From Apophysomyces variabilis (Eukaryota > Mucoromycota > Mucoromycetes > Mucorales > Mucoraceae), in contig MZZL01000409.1 in NCBI GenBank assembly GCA_002749535.1, positions 3,902,775 through 3,966,774 of the forward strand: 64,000 nucleotides of DNA, written 5' to 3'. Below are positions 1-11,215 of this stretch, one piece after another. The first letter of the stretch is position 1. Every line of letters starts with the position of its first letter. The translations under genes and the position numbers were made by a program. Below the pieces are notes generated by a model. That model saw only the letters and a list, made by a program, of their open reading frames with translations, was not told the origin of the DNA and searched no databases.

Positions 1-1
1 T

Positions 2-351
2 TGTTGTCATTATTTGCTGCTGAAGCGTGTGGTCCAGACTATCTCAGGATGGCGTTCGGCAAGATATTATGACGATGTTTCAGATACGTTCCTTTATAAA
101 CGCGTATGGATTGCTGTCGCTTTTTTCTCTTCTCTTTTCCCAGGACTCATTCCCCTATTGGTAAGTAACACACTTTATAATTGCAATCTCTGCCCTAGAC
201 TGGATTTACCTTGGACAGTGTTCTCGTGGTCTATGCGGTCAAAGTGCCTTCGCTCTCATGGCTCTCCCGCTCACACTTTCTTTTTTCTTCTGTCTCTCTT
301 CCCAGGATGAGCACCAACGCCTCCTAACGGAGTGCGTATGCCATTGGCTTA
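2..351 (+). CDS. Possible 3' end of a gene cut by the window edge (unrecognised)
   Basis: A frame is open from the left edge and reads through a stretch containing RYYDDVSDTFLYKR near base 85. Two introns fit GT-AG rules: 104-143 (40 bases) and 161-305 (145 bases). If both are removed the protein ends FPYWMSTNAS at 327. If only the second is removed the frame runs through a hydrophobic stretch and ends HWLR at 351. I recognise no family. The splice signals are good (gtaagt donor, pyrimidine-rich acceptors), which is the main reason to list it. It could equally be noncoding sequence with chance splice motifs. Confidence 0.22.
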
Positions 352-1311
352 GATAAGGTGTCTGTAAGTACCTTATATTTTATTGAATGAACAATTGCAT
401 ACTGACAACACCTTTTTCCATCTGTAGCTCCTGGCGGCTTTTTCGTTTTTAACAAGTGTTTACTTGTTCTTTGTAAACAATCTATATACTGTAGGCCACC
501 CTGGATTGGATGCGCCGCGGTTCCCAACCCATGTGTTGGGATTACCCTTCGGGGATTAAGTAGACATCATATCATTCCCATTTACCAAACCATGAATTAT
601 ATTTCACGCTACTCCAATGGATTTTGTGTCCACTGAAGGATCAAGTTCACGTAGGTAAAGATGCATTTACCACATAACGTATATACTAAGGACGCATATG
701 TACTTTACTTTTAGCGCAGACTTAGTCCTTTCCATGGGCGCAAAATTTATTTCAGAATAGCCCAAAATGTATTCAATAAATAGTAATTCTTATCCCCAAA
801 AGATGACAGCCATTGCTTTGCAATCAATGGACGTCTAATCAATGACAACAGTACAATGATATAATGAGTAAAATAATGTCTTGCATGAATCCACGATTCC
901 ATACTGCAATAGATGTATATATAAGATAAAAAGAACATCACATTAGTGTCAATGGATATTGTATGAAAAGACAGGCAACATAATCAAATCAAAGCTAAAG
1001 AGGATATCTTCAACTTAACGCATATGCTTTGACCTAATCGAAGCGAAATGCATACTCAACAGTGGCAATCTATCCTATGCAACAGAACGAAATTTTTTTT
1101 CTCTATAGGGAGGGGTGACTGACCCCCGCAAACCTTCCTCGGTTTTATTTTTTCCCTACTTCATCGCATGCCATAGATATTGACCGTGCTTTCCTGATCG
1201 TCCCTGTCTTCCGTTAGAACCCTCTTAATTGCATCCTTTTGGTAATAGACTGCAACACATACTTGGCGATTGCACATTGACCCAGATTCTATTTCAGATC
1301 TGTATTATAAT
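352..1311. other. Intergenic, no gene seen
   Basis: About 960 bases with only short frames of no recognisable content on either strand. It would hold the promoter of the plus-strand RUS-family gene. A run of eight or more T near 1095 and a C-rich patch near 1125 are the only compositional features. Confidence 0.5.
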
Positions 1312-3238
1312 ATGTTGCGTTGTATTCCATCCGTGGCACGATCAGCGAGTCATTCGCGCTGTCAATGGCTCATTTGCCGACGTTATACCTCAGCTCCACC
1401 CAACAAACACAGCACTATTTTGACCGAGAATATCTACGGGCGTACACGTATCTACACAAGCTTGCCGACCATGGCGAAAGGCAAAGCAGCTACGACGTCC
1501 AATATACGTTTAGCTAGCCCCGTTACATCCCAGCCTTTGTCTTGGGAATGGCTTCACAATGAGGACGACCATAATGCGGCACCAAGTAGCAAGTCTTGGA
1601 CACGGAAAAAAACTGGCATAGGGGGTTATGGTATAGTTGGTACCATCAAGCAAAACTTGAGAGAGATGTTTCTTCCAGTCGGGTAAAGCAAAAGGGCGAT
1701 GTTTGTTATCCAGCTTTGACTTTTTTTTTTGCCACGTTAAGTTACCCAGAATCTGTTCATCCATGCTATAAGAAATTCCATTTGTGGTTTGGTCTGGAAA
1801 CCTTTGTTGGGTCAACGGTAGGATTCTGGAAGCAACAAAGTCTCAATATGATACAACGGATAAAGATAGATCGGCGTATTATGCTCTCAAGCTATGCTGG
1901 CATCGTTAGGTCTAGGAACAGTTGAAGCAACTGGAGGCGCTGTGGCAATTCAATGGTTAGTTAGAGCGCAATGGCTGAGAAGTAAATTCTTAATTGCATT
2001 CTTACTTCTTCAGGGTTCTAAAAGATGGTATTGGTGAATTTGGAAAGTTGTTTTTCATCAAACGTTACGCAAGTTCATTTGATTCTCACCCGAAAACCTG
2101 GAAGTTTGTACGATGAATCCTTAGATCGGCAGATCAACCCTAACTTTGTTCCGTTAGATGTGCGAGATTTTCTCTTCTATCGGTTCTTTTCTTCAACTTT
2201 GCACCTCCATTGCGCCCCCTAAATTCTTTCTGCCTCTTGCTGCCGGTAATGAAGAAGAAAGACAAAGTCATCGCATAGCCATGCTAATATCATCATAGTC
2301 GGTAACACCTTTGAATTAATCCATGAAAGTGTATGGTTTGCCAGCCATATGACATTCACCAAGCATTTTGCGGTAAATGGATGACAACAAGCTGTGATGC
2401 CTCTCATTTTATTTTCTTCTTTATTGTGTTCTTAAACAAAGCCTACAGGCAATATTGGTGACATTGTCGCCAAGGATGACGCACAAATGTCCACTGCCCA
2501 TTTACTAGGCATGCTGGCTGGTGTCAGCTTGATCACAGTTTCGCATTCACCTATGTTCTTGTTTGGAGCATTCGCCATACTGTCACCCATCAATATTTGG
2601 TCCACAATCAAAATGCTAAACTCTGCCGAGTTTGAGATATTGAATCAGGCCAAGCTTACTTTGTTGAGTCGTACGTTCATTGACACAGGCAAGGTCGTGG
2701 ACTACAAACAACTCCGGGATCGAGAAATTGGTTTTGGCGAATGGATCAAACCATACGGTCCCAAAGGAGGTATTTCCATTCGACTCAAGCTTGGTGTCAG
2801 TGCCGATCAAGCCTATGGTAGTACCGAAGAGGTTCAGCATGGTGTCAAGCTATTGAAAAATGAGAATTATTTGGTGAATTTCCATAAGGACACCATGTGT
2901 GTCTTGTTCCACGAAGATGCTGGTTCGAATGACGTTATCAAATCCATCCTCCATTCAATGAAATTCCATGATTTGATTACAAGCAAAGGCATCCAAAAGG
3001 AGAAGGATTGGGATGCGTACATGTCAGCCATGGAAGATTCGTTGGCATGGTCAAAAGAACAGTTCCCAACCTTTGCGGCCGAGTTAGACATGAAGGAGTG
3101 GCAAAGTGATGCCGTTTATTGGAATGATAGGTAAGTCCTATTGATCGGCAATAGATAGCTCTGGGATAAACCGATGTAATCTCTAGTGGCGTGCGACTTA
3201 CTTGGGAAGGGCGCGAGACCGAAGATGACAGCATATAG
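1312..3238 (+). CDS. RUS family protein (DUF647, root UV-B sensitive / C16orf58-like)
   Basis: RUS/DUF647 proteins are conserved in plants, animals and fungi; plant RUS1/RUS2 act in vitamin B6-linked seedling development, and the molecular function is not settled. Joined exons give the family core: YPESVHPCYKKFHLW, then FVGSTIGVLCSQAML, VLKDGIGEFGKLFF, SFDSHPKTWKF, a segment ending FFLPLAA, then GNTFELIHESVWFA and GNIGDIVAKDDAQ. A large last block (from about 2487) ends in VRLTWEGRET and a TAG at 3236-3238. At least seven GT-AG introns are needed, for example 1684-1750 and 3132-3186. The start is uncertain: the ATG at 1312 would add an Arg-rich, acid-free N terminus resembling an organelle targeting peptide; the ATG at 1471 is the alternative. 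It converges with CSN4, 118 bases away. Confidence 0.88.
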
Positions 3239-3356
3239 GAAGTATAAGAAATACAGACTTTTTAGATTCTGCAACAAACCAAAAGAACCAAAGTATAACC
3301 CCCCTCCTTTTTATAAAATCAGTATGTACATAAAAAGATAGAGACGTATATTTTTA

Positions 3357-4865
3357 TCATGACACTGTATCGACTACTTCATAATCTGGATACTTTGCTT
3401 TGATTTTGCCAACAATCGTATCAATATCGTAACAAAGCCCTTGAATGGCAGAGTCCCACTTGATGATCTCCAACATGGACTGCTCCATCCTCTGACTGCT
3501 ACGGGCCTTTCTATTTGCTGCTACCGTAATCGCATTTTCTCCGGATTGCTCTTCAAAAGCTGCGCCGCCTGACTCGAACGAGATCAATCTGTCTAACTGA
3601 TCAATGCTGCCAACCATGCGATTCTCTCCTATCATATGAGCTGCAATCTGTTCTGCTTGATCCGGGGTAACGTTCAGCAGTACTGCCAATTCGGCGAAGG
3701 TGATGTTGTTATAGATCTTAGATGCTGATAGAAGGTTGTGCTCAATAATGGCGCGGTCAAAGACAGTCGTGTTGTCGGCCAGGCGTGCCACATGATGTGG
3801 TTTAAGGGTCAGCACGAAATCTGATACCTCGTTGGGTCGGATCAATCGATCGAGGTACGTTTTCTGGAGAATGGAAAACGATGGTAGTTGATGCGTTCGT
3901 TCATCTTTGTATAATGTGGCCAAACTACGGGATCTCTGAGGACCAGCTCCTGCCAACACGGCACACTGCACAGCGGCTGTCCTGAGGGGATGATGAGAAT
4001 CATGCATAATTTATGCCCAGAAAGCGAAGCATTGAAAAGCAAATCCTGTTAGTAACTTACAGACATTGTATCCGTTCTTCTTCATCCAACTGGACAACGT
4101 AACTCAATTCATGGTATTTGGAGCATGCTTCGATAAAACGGCGTTTGGCATCGAGAATACGAGCTTGCGATAGTTTGAACGTCAGGCCGGTGACGAAGTC
4201 TGTAGAGCTAGAGACGAGTAACGCAGCTCGGTTCAGATAGGCTTCGGCCGTTACTGCCTCATCCTCTTCTAACAAAAGACGTACAATACGGATATAGATT
4301 TGAAGTTTGTATTCGTCCGAAATGGCACTACAAGACCGCATTAACGTCAAATAAAGAGGAAATCGTCGCCTCTCTCCTGCTTCGCATACCGATGACCAGA
4401 ATCCAAAGGAATTCCTTGTAATATCTTTGCTGCTTCCAGGAAATCTTCCTGTGCTTCGTAGATGCTTGCTAGTTTCTCTCGTAGTTGTGACAACTGACAG
4501 ATACCATTAATTCATTAGGAAAAGACGACTTCTTGAAACAGCATACGAAAGCTTCTTACTTGTTCTTCAAAACTGACAGCTCGCAGCTGAGCGCGTTCAA
4601 TGGTGAAGAGGACAATGTCTTTCTGGATTTCACGATCTGTAATGCGAGTGTCTAGTATCCCCATAAACTCAGTCAGCAGCTGACGAGCAATGACAAGGCC
4701 AACTTGGTCATCCAATACAGCTTCCACATAAGCACGTAGATTTTGCTCTTGCTGCGGTAAAGACAGAATCTCATCTAGCATGCTGCGAAAGGCATCCAAT
4801 TTCTCGCGCTGCTGCGTTACCACAACGCAATCACGAAGACGTTGAGTAATGTCCATCGTGCTCAT
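3357..4865 (-). CDS. CSN4: COP9 signalosome complex subunit 4
   Basis: CSN4 is a PCI-domain scaffold subunit of the COP9 signalosome, which removes Nedd8 from cullins in SCF-type ubiquitin ligases. The minus-strand product starts MSTMDITQRLRD at 4865 and has an alpha-helical TPR-like N-terminal half (ARQLLTEFMGILDTRI, AEAYLNRAALLVSS). The PCI winged helix follows (DRAIIEHNLLSASKIYNNI, TFAELAVLLNV, QAEQIAAHMI, DQLDRLISFE). The tail has the usual coiled form (CYDIDTIVGKIKAKYPDYE) and a stop at 3357. Three or four short introns separate the exons, for example around 4008-4070 and 4355-4390. Length is about 400 residues, normal for the family. It lies 54 bases downstream of PRI1 on the same strand. 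An SCF-type F-box/WD40 gene is elsewhere in the window, a functional link only in the broad sense. Confidence 0.93.
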
Positions 4866-4918
4866 TGGCTAGCTTTTTTTTTTTGGCACTGAAGAACAAG
4901 GGAAAATTTCAGGCATTT

Positions 4919-6800
4919 TTACTGTTCTAATTGCTCAGACATATACGGCTTCACATGACCAACGTCAAACCTTTTGCTTCCATTGTAATGCTTTTTTATT
5001 CGATTATGGGAAATATGACTACACGATATGCTTTTATTTAGAATTCCATAGATACTGCGTCTGTATTCATTTAACAGTTTAGCTATGATAAAATGGAAAC
5101 CGTTATTCTCTCTCTCTCTCTTACCTCGCTTTTTTCGTTGGGTTTCCAACAGAAGTCCATTTACAAATTTATCGAATATTTCTATGTAAGGTCGCAGAGA
5201 AGTCTTTTTGACATCGGGAACTTTACGTTCGTCCGAATGATCTCGATCATACTCGTTCAATTCATGGCAAAGCTGACTCAATGTGGGCACCGCAAGCGGA
5301 TCGAACTTTTCGCACGACTCCGGCTGAATCGGCACGCAAACTCGTTCTATTTGGTATATTCAGTCATGCATCTCTTGCACTCATAGGTAAACTTACGCGT
5401 CTTCGGATGAACACAGAATGGACTCTTTAATAAATGGTTTGTTTGCATGGTCACTTTGCTATCCAGACGGGGATAGGTGTATTGGAAAAGTACATCGCGT
5501 AATGACGTTGTCTGTTGCTAGATGCTCAGTATCTGGGTGATTTCCCCCTTTTTTTATGTTCATCAGATCTTACATTATTCGAAGATTTCTTTAGATCCTC
5601 CCACCGATCGATACTTGATTTTGATGGATTGCTTCTCCATTGCTCATCCAGCTTCTGTTTAATGCCTGGAATTTGTACTGTAAATTTATCCAATGAATTT
5701 TTCCGTCAAGTTACCAACCATTATCCCCGAGAGCATCCAACACCTTGACCCACTGCTCCGGTGTATCAAGGATCCCTTGGTCTTTAAGCAACAGTGTCCC
5801 AAAATGTGGTTTCAGTATTTCCAAAGCACGGCTAATCGTTGCTATTACTGTGAGTCCAAACAAGTCATGTAGTCCGCAATCTTACATACTCTAGTGAAGG
5901 GTGCAGCCTGTAAGGAAGCTTCACTTTGCGAGCCATTTCTGTACCGCCCTGGTGGTTTACGTTAATCACAAATTAAAGCATCCCCTCCCCTCAACATCTA
6001 CCTTGACAACTTCTAAATATTGTACTATCGCTTTCCTACTGTCGTTGTCTAATTTGCGTGCACGTTCATCGCACACCCAACAGTGGACACCACGCCTACC
6101 AGAATATACCCATAGCAAATGTTTGAAACCAAAGTCCTCTAATTAAGTCATCTCTTGATAAGATGTCCAACTTCTATCACACTTTCTCTTTACCTCGAAG
6201 TGCCGCGTCAAGAACTTTGATAGCCACTGTCATAAAAGCCCAGCATTTATGGCAGACGTCCCCACCACTAGAAAATATGCACCGATTAACTGCTGTTTAT
6301 CACGGATCCAGAGTCTTAACCTGCAGCAGGTTCGAATTTCGTCGTAATCAGTCATATCGATATCGAACACTAATTCCTTTGCCAATGGTCGAAATACTTT
6401 GCTGCTTACTGTCTTTTTCTCTTTTGGCTTTTTTTTTCAAAATGGGGAGGAACCAATTTAGAGAACCCGGATCGCCCTTGAATATCTTATGCTTACCCTG
6501 ACCGAATAGATTGCACCTATATCAATCTTCATAGGTTGCAATCTTTCCAACTCCTTTTTAAATCCATCGATATCTGCGAAAGATTGGTATCGAATATAAA
6601 TATCGGATGGCAATGTGAAACTGAATTCTCGTTGCGTGAAGTTATTGGTAGGTGCTAATACATTGTCGTCAGATGTCGAAACAACGTAAAACCTTGCTAT
6701 TACTTAAATCATAGTTTAACCATTGAAAGTAGGATTTATATGGGAAGAAACGTTCGTAAAACACCCGCAATAAGAAGACAGGGTCGTCGTCGCCAGACAT
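4919..6800 (-). CDS. PRI1: DNA primase small (catalytic) subunit
   Basis: This subunit makes the RNA primers that DNA polymerase alpha extends at origins and on the lagging strand. The gene is split into many small exons. Translating the minus strand from the ATG at 6798-6800 gives an N terminus with [15 protein letters not shown], then [18 protein letters not shown] and [10 protein letters not shown]. Further on are the metal-binding DxD motif in [18 protein letters not shown] (about 6320-6370), [24 protein letters not shown] and, in the last large exon, [19 protein letters not shown] followed by [15 protein letters not shown]. These are the diagnostic blocks of eukaryotic Prim1/Pri1. A 42-base intron at about 5056-5097 keeps the frame whether or not it is removed. 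The tail from there to 4919 is not conserved, so the true 3' end is uncertain. Confidence 0.85.
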
Positions 6801-6861
6801 CGTGCTGATTCGTTGGGTAGGAGCCAGTTAATTCTAGTTGTTTCAAGCACACTTCGTTGGC

Positions 6862-7368
6862 TTACTTAATCTGCTTTAAAAAGCTCGGTCGTATCCTTTC
6901 TTCTCTTATAGGTGTTTGCAGTTGCACATTGGCCATTTGATGGTCGACATCGTCAATGTCGTCCATAATGTCCTCGTCGAGAAGACTCACATCAAACCCT
7001 TCAAGTTCGTTACTAACTAGTGTTCATTGTCATGCGTTATTAAAGTTCATTTATTGGATAGTGCTCTTTTCTTCTTACATTGATCCTGCATGTTGTGGTG
7101 AACCAACTCTGTTCCCAAAAGAGTGTCGTGTTTCAAGGCACGTCCAGAATTCACGCGTTTTTTAAAAGTCACGAAAGCCGCCTGGACTCCAAAATGTTTC
7201 GCCCTAAAAGACTATTCAGGATACAATGGAATTGCATCAGAAGGAGGCAAAAAGAAAGCGAGTGTAGACGAATAGGCTTTGTCGGATAATAATTCACTCA
7301 ACCCATGGGCCCGCTGTACTTCTATTTCTACAGCTAGCCGTATCCTTTGCTGGAATCGGGGCGGACAT
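6862..7368 (-). CDS. Small unrecognised gene between PRI1 and the Ert1-like gene, possibly frame-broken
   Basis: Minus-strand reading gives three convincing coding stretches. The first contains QRAHGLSELLSDKAYSS and ends LYPE followed by TAG near 7215. The second contains AKHFGVQAAFVTFKKRVNSG and TELVHHNMQDQ and ends at a gtaaga donor near 7075. The third contains an acidic segment LLDEDIMDDIDDVDHQM and ends RPSFLKQIK with TAA at 6862-6864. The last intron (about 7020-7075) is normal. Between the first two stretches there is a TAG and no intron of usual size, so the gene has either an unspotted splice arrangement, a sequencing error or a real break. The 5' end could be the ATG at 7368 or an upstream exon joined at a ctttcag acceptor there. 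I do not recognise the family. Spacers to its neighbours are under 100 bases. Confidence 0.42.
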
Positions 7369-7453
7369 CTTCTGAAAGACAAAAAAGCAAGCTAAACTAA
7401 TTCCTGTTTAATAATACAACCAACAGATCTACTATTGTACACATTGAAATCAA

Positions 7454-9174
7454 TTATTGCAATTGAACTGGCAAAAAGTTTCCCACAATAACAGTCTACA
7501 ATGATTCACCCAAGTTAATGTCAGAAACTCTGTTGGATAGGAAAGAACTTACGGGGATATTATATTTGTCTCGTCTTATGGTGAAAGAAAAACAACAAGA
7601 CATCACACTCGTGTTCTCCGGATCCGGACTTTTTAATAAGCAAGACGTCAAAACTGCTTTCTGTCCTGGATCAAACGCGATGTTGCCATATTTCTAAAGA
7701 TTGGATGAGTTCACTCCGCTGATCCATCATTCCGCTTTACCTCCCAATAGTTTACAGCCGATTCTTCAGCCATTAATTCATAGATACATAGTCGGCCTTC
7801 ACGAAGAGTTTCGATAGGGACATTTACAAGTGATGCAAATTCCTTGTTGCCCTTATAAATTTCACCCGTACGTCGCCATAAGCAGGCAGGAATACCCATT
7901 GAACTAAATACCCGATCATAATCCTTACAAAGGGTTAAACGTAAGCAGCTTGCGTCGGAAATCTTAATTCACTTACGAGAAGCAGTCGTTCAAAAGCTTC
8001 TTCAACCAGAATCAAATCAATATCCGTGAGTGATTGGGCAACGGATCGAAACGCTGGCCTAAATGTACCCATCACGTTCAGAATACGTTGCCTGCTGGAA
8101 GCCGACATGCTTGAACGAGCAAATGTGAATCTGACGTTGTTCCATAATGACAGCTCTTACTTGTTATCCATGTATTTTTGTAACCGTGCGTAACCATTCA
8201 CGTAATTGTAGGGTTTCAAAAAGCCTGCTTCATATTTAGCGTTAATTACTTCCGTCAGGCGGTCTTCCAGTTTTCCGTCCGACGGATCGGCTGCAGTTAA
8301 GAAGAATTTCTCAGTTGTGTTCACAGTGGTTGCGGTGTTAGTTTGTTGCTGTTGTTGATGAGGCTGTTGTTGAGGATGTTGAGGTTGAGGTTGAGGTTGT
8401 TCCTGCTGTCGCTGATTATATATCGCTTGTGTGTCACCACCCAAGGAATCCAGAAAGTCGCTGAAACACACAAGGTCAATGCATTGAATTGCTAAAGCAG
8501 TCTCCTACCTGATAACCGAGATTTCATTGCCCATATGTTCACTTGCAAATCTCAATTGGCCAGTGCCCATCTGTCCGAAGAATTGGAGTGGCAAACCACC
8601 AAGGTTCGTCCCGGTTCCTATGGCTAAAAGGCCCTGAGTTTACCTTCTTGGGTCCAAATAATTCTGGTTTCACCACCTACCATTGTTCGCCATACTGGTT
8701 AACATGTAATTATTAGCTGGTGTTGTGGTATTTGTTGTCGATCGATTTTTCTGCTGCTGCTGGTTCGTGTATTTTGGCTCATCATGACATAAATGACCAA
8801 TGCTACGTTTAATACACCGCTGACATGGCCGGCCTATTTGGAGCAAACTCTTTAGATATTGGTTGTGTTCCTCCCAAAATTTTGCCTTACCATCATCGCA
8901 AGTCATATGGGAACGTCGGCAATATACACATGCTGGACATTAAGAATTAGGTAGAGCAGGTTAATAGTTCGATAGATAAAATACAAAGAAGAAGTTTACC
9001 ATGAGTCACTTTCCGTCGTTTGGGTCCAGTGCGTTTTTTCTTGGAATCTTGTGATGTGTTGGTATCGGAGGGCGAGTCTCCATTGGGGGTGGTTGGAGTA
9101 ATCGAGTCGTTCGATGACGCATTTTTTGGATCTACAGGGGAGTTGTTGACTCCCGCAGAAGACTGCTCGGCCAT
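7454..9174 (-). CDS. Zn2Cys6 transcription activator, Ert1/AcuK-like gluconeogenesis regulator with PAS fold
   Basis: Ert1/AcuK-type factors activate gluconeogenic genes such as PEPCK and fructose-1,6-bisphosphatase. The product starts MAEQSSAGVNN at 9174. A basic stretch (KKKRTGPKRRKVTHG) leads into the binuclear cluster ACVYCRRSHMTCDDG + RPCQRCIKRSIGHLC, split by an intron at about 8833-8892. All six cysteines are present. After Gln-rich low-complexity segments (about 8340-8410 and 8740-8765) comes the C-terminal PAS-like region: FRPAFRSVAQSLTD, YDRVFSSMGIPACLWRR, NKEFASLVNVP, KYGNIAFDPGQKAV, and a last small exon reading TVIVGNFLPVQLQ with TAA at 7454. This C-terminal arrangement is what separates the Ert1/AcuK group from other Zn clusters. 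Upstream-initiating frames to 9318 lack support. It shares a 588-base divergent spacer with the aminotransferase. Confidence 0.85.
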
Positions 9175-9762
9175 GATAATGGTCTCAGGGAAGAAGAGCG
9201 AGAAAGGGAAAGATGGGAAACTTTTCAAGACCCGCTCATTGTGACTCTTCTTGTATGGACACTTTCTTGTTATGGCGATCCTCTCAGTAATGCTGCTGAT
9301 ATATAAAGCGCTTGTCAAGTTGTTACAGTCAATTGGATACCTTCCTCAAAGTCTATCTGTTAAGGTTTAGATAATGCATAAAAAGGAGGCAGCAATGGTT
9401 ATTATGATCAGGCCACAGAAAGAAGAATTAGAATTGGTAGACGTATCTCGATCAAGCGCAAAGAGCATAGGAGTGTTATTGCAAGCTATTACCAACTAAA
9501 TCGAAAAGCTCATTGTTTGATGCATAAGCACATCATCGTCTTATACTCTTTTCATATTTTATCCATCTCTCTTTTCTTGCTGCCGTAAAAAGGCCATATT
9601 TGCATCCCTTCACAGGAGATAGTTTGAGTGCGCAAAGAAAAAGTTGCTTCTAATATTGGTCATATGTTCGTAAATAAGACCCCCTTGTTAGGGTTTTTTG
9701 ATATACAGCAACCAGGACAGAACAATGAAATGCGGGGCTGTGATCAAAAAGCAGTAACGGTA
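9175..9762. promoter_or_regulatory. Divergent promoter region between Ert1-like gene and aminotransferase
   Basis: A 588-base spacer separates two start codons pointing away from each other, so it must hold both promoters and 5' leaders. I see no clear TATA box or palindromic operator. A CGG-rich Zn-cluster site was looked for without a convincing hit. Confidence 0.4.
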
Positions 9763-11204
9763 ATGATGCTTAAACGCTTTGTATCACCTTATTGCACAAT
9801 TCAGCTCACAAGAATACTCGCCCGACCCTGGTCGCCAGTCCACTTCGCTCCGTTAAGACTTCGACCCTATATGACATCTGCTAAACAGACGGGACGTATG
9901 TGTTTTGACTGTCATTTCAGCTCATAGTAGCTTATACAAAAAGAGAACAGTCATCATTGAGCAGGTGAACCCATTGGAGACAGGCGCAACCGCAAAGTAT
10001 AAGACGTCCTTAACTCATGTCGGGCCCAACGATTTTGTCCTTCAATGTCCTCGTGGCAAGTTCAAAGGAAAACTATTCTTCACAACCAAACATTAATCTA
10101 TAAGTGGACAGGCGCTTATACTGGCATGCGAACATTGGGTCGGAATGCTATTGTCCAACTCGATTCCCATTTAAAGCGCATTCATAGCACATTGTCTCTT
10201 ATGAAGTTCACGGAGTCCGAAGACGGAATAGAACGGGAAGAAGTATCAAGGAAACTGGCATCGTTTCGAGACGAAGCTCAACTGGACGAAAAGCTGATTC
10301 CACTATTACGTGCTGGACTCACGGAATATTACAATAAAGTGGATCAGTCTACAGATGATACCCTCGAGACCAAGGTAATGGTAATGATTGCCTATTCTTT
10401 CCAGGTAAATGAACTTTTCTTGTTCTTTCTCCTTTCGGTAACTTCATGCTGATCGATGAGTTTAGACCAACGAGCCTGTTTTTTGCGCCCATTTCTCTTC
10501 CCTTTCAGCTCCACCCAAAGGTAGAGTCAAGATTGAAGTTGATAACAAATCACGAAAGGTACCAGCTGCCAAAGACTCTCAGTGGGTTCGGTAAGTATGC
10601 TAGTATTGTAAGTCACCGATAATTGAACACAGGAAATTGCAGTGATCGCCTGAACTTAGAAAAGGAAGCCAAGGCTTTGGGTGTGAACGAAGTTGTACTG
10701 ATGGACGATGATGGCCGTCTGTACGAAGGCATGAGCTCCAACTTTTTTGCTGTACGGACACGTGATGATGGCAAACCTGTCATCATGACAGCTTCACTCG
10801 ACCATGTTCTATTGGGTACCGTCATGAAAGTGACCATGGCGGTTTGTCAGAAACATAATATTGATATTGAATGGAATTTTCCCAAATTGCATGATGCACA
10901 GATGGGAAAATGGCAAGGTTGCTTCTTGACCAGTTGAGTAACACCTGTGGAACGAGAGAGAGAGACCCTTTAATTAAATTTTATGTTTGTGTCAGGTACA
11001 TCAAGGTTGCTTTTGCCGGTAGAAACTATATATCTGAAGCATGGAAGGTAAAAAGCACTTGATACATTCATTCAAAGAATGACAGTTAACTTAAGCTTGG
11101 TTGTTAGTGCTGCAATCGAGTTTCCGGAATCATCGGAAGTCATTGACTTTCTTAGAAAAGAGGTCTCGCAGGAAATACATAGTACAGCACGCCGAGTGTT
11201 GTAA
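9763..11204 (+). CDS. Class IV (branched-chain/D-amino-acid type) PLP aminotransferase-like protein, probably mitochondrial
   Basis: Fold type IV PLP enzymes include branched-chain and D-amino-acid aminotransferases and aminodeoxychorismate lyase. The first exon, from the ATG at 9763, codes an Arg-rich, hydroxylated N terminus without acidic residues (LTRILARPWSPVHF, LRLRPYM) typical of a mitochondrial presequence. Next come AYTGMRTLGRNAIV and DSHLKRIHSTL (the YTTxR / EHLxRL region of the fold), then a middle exon with APPKGRVKIEVDNKSRKVP and a block matching the PLP-binding half: KALGVNEVVLMDDDGRLYEG, MSSNFFAV, ASLDHVLLGTVMK. An intron (about 10916-10996) leads into GTSRLLLPVETIYLKH and the protein ends STARRVL at 11204. 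The sequence resembles the plant and fungal aminotransferase-like group more than Bat1/Bat2. Substrate cannot be assigned. Its stop is 11 bases from the stop of the convergent DUF1769 gene. Confidence 0.8.
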
Positions 11205-11215
11205 ATTCCTCCTTT

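Noticed and set aside
4919..5055. Separate small gene at the 3' end of PRI1
   Set aside because: It is in frame with PRI1 across a 42-base intron, so the simplest reading is a non-conserved PRI1 tail.
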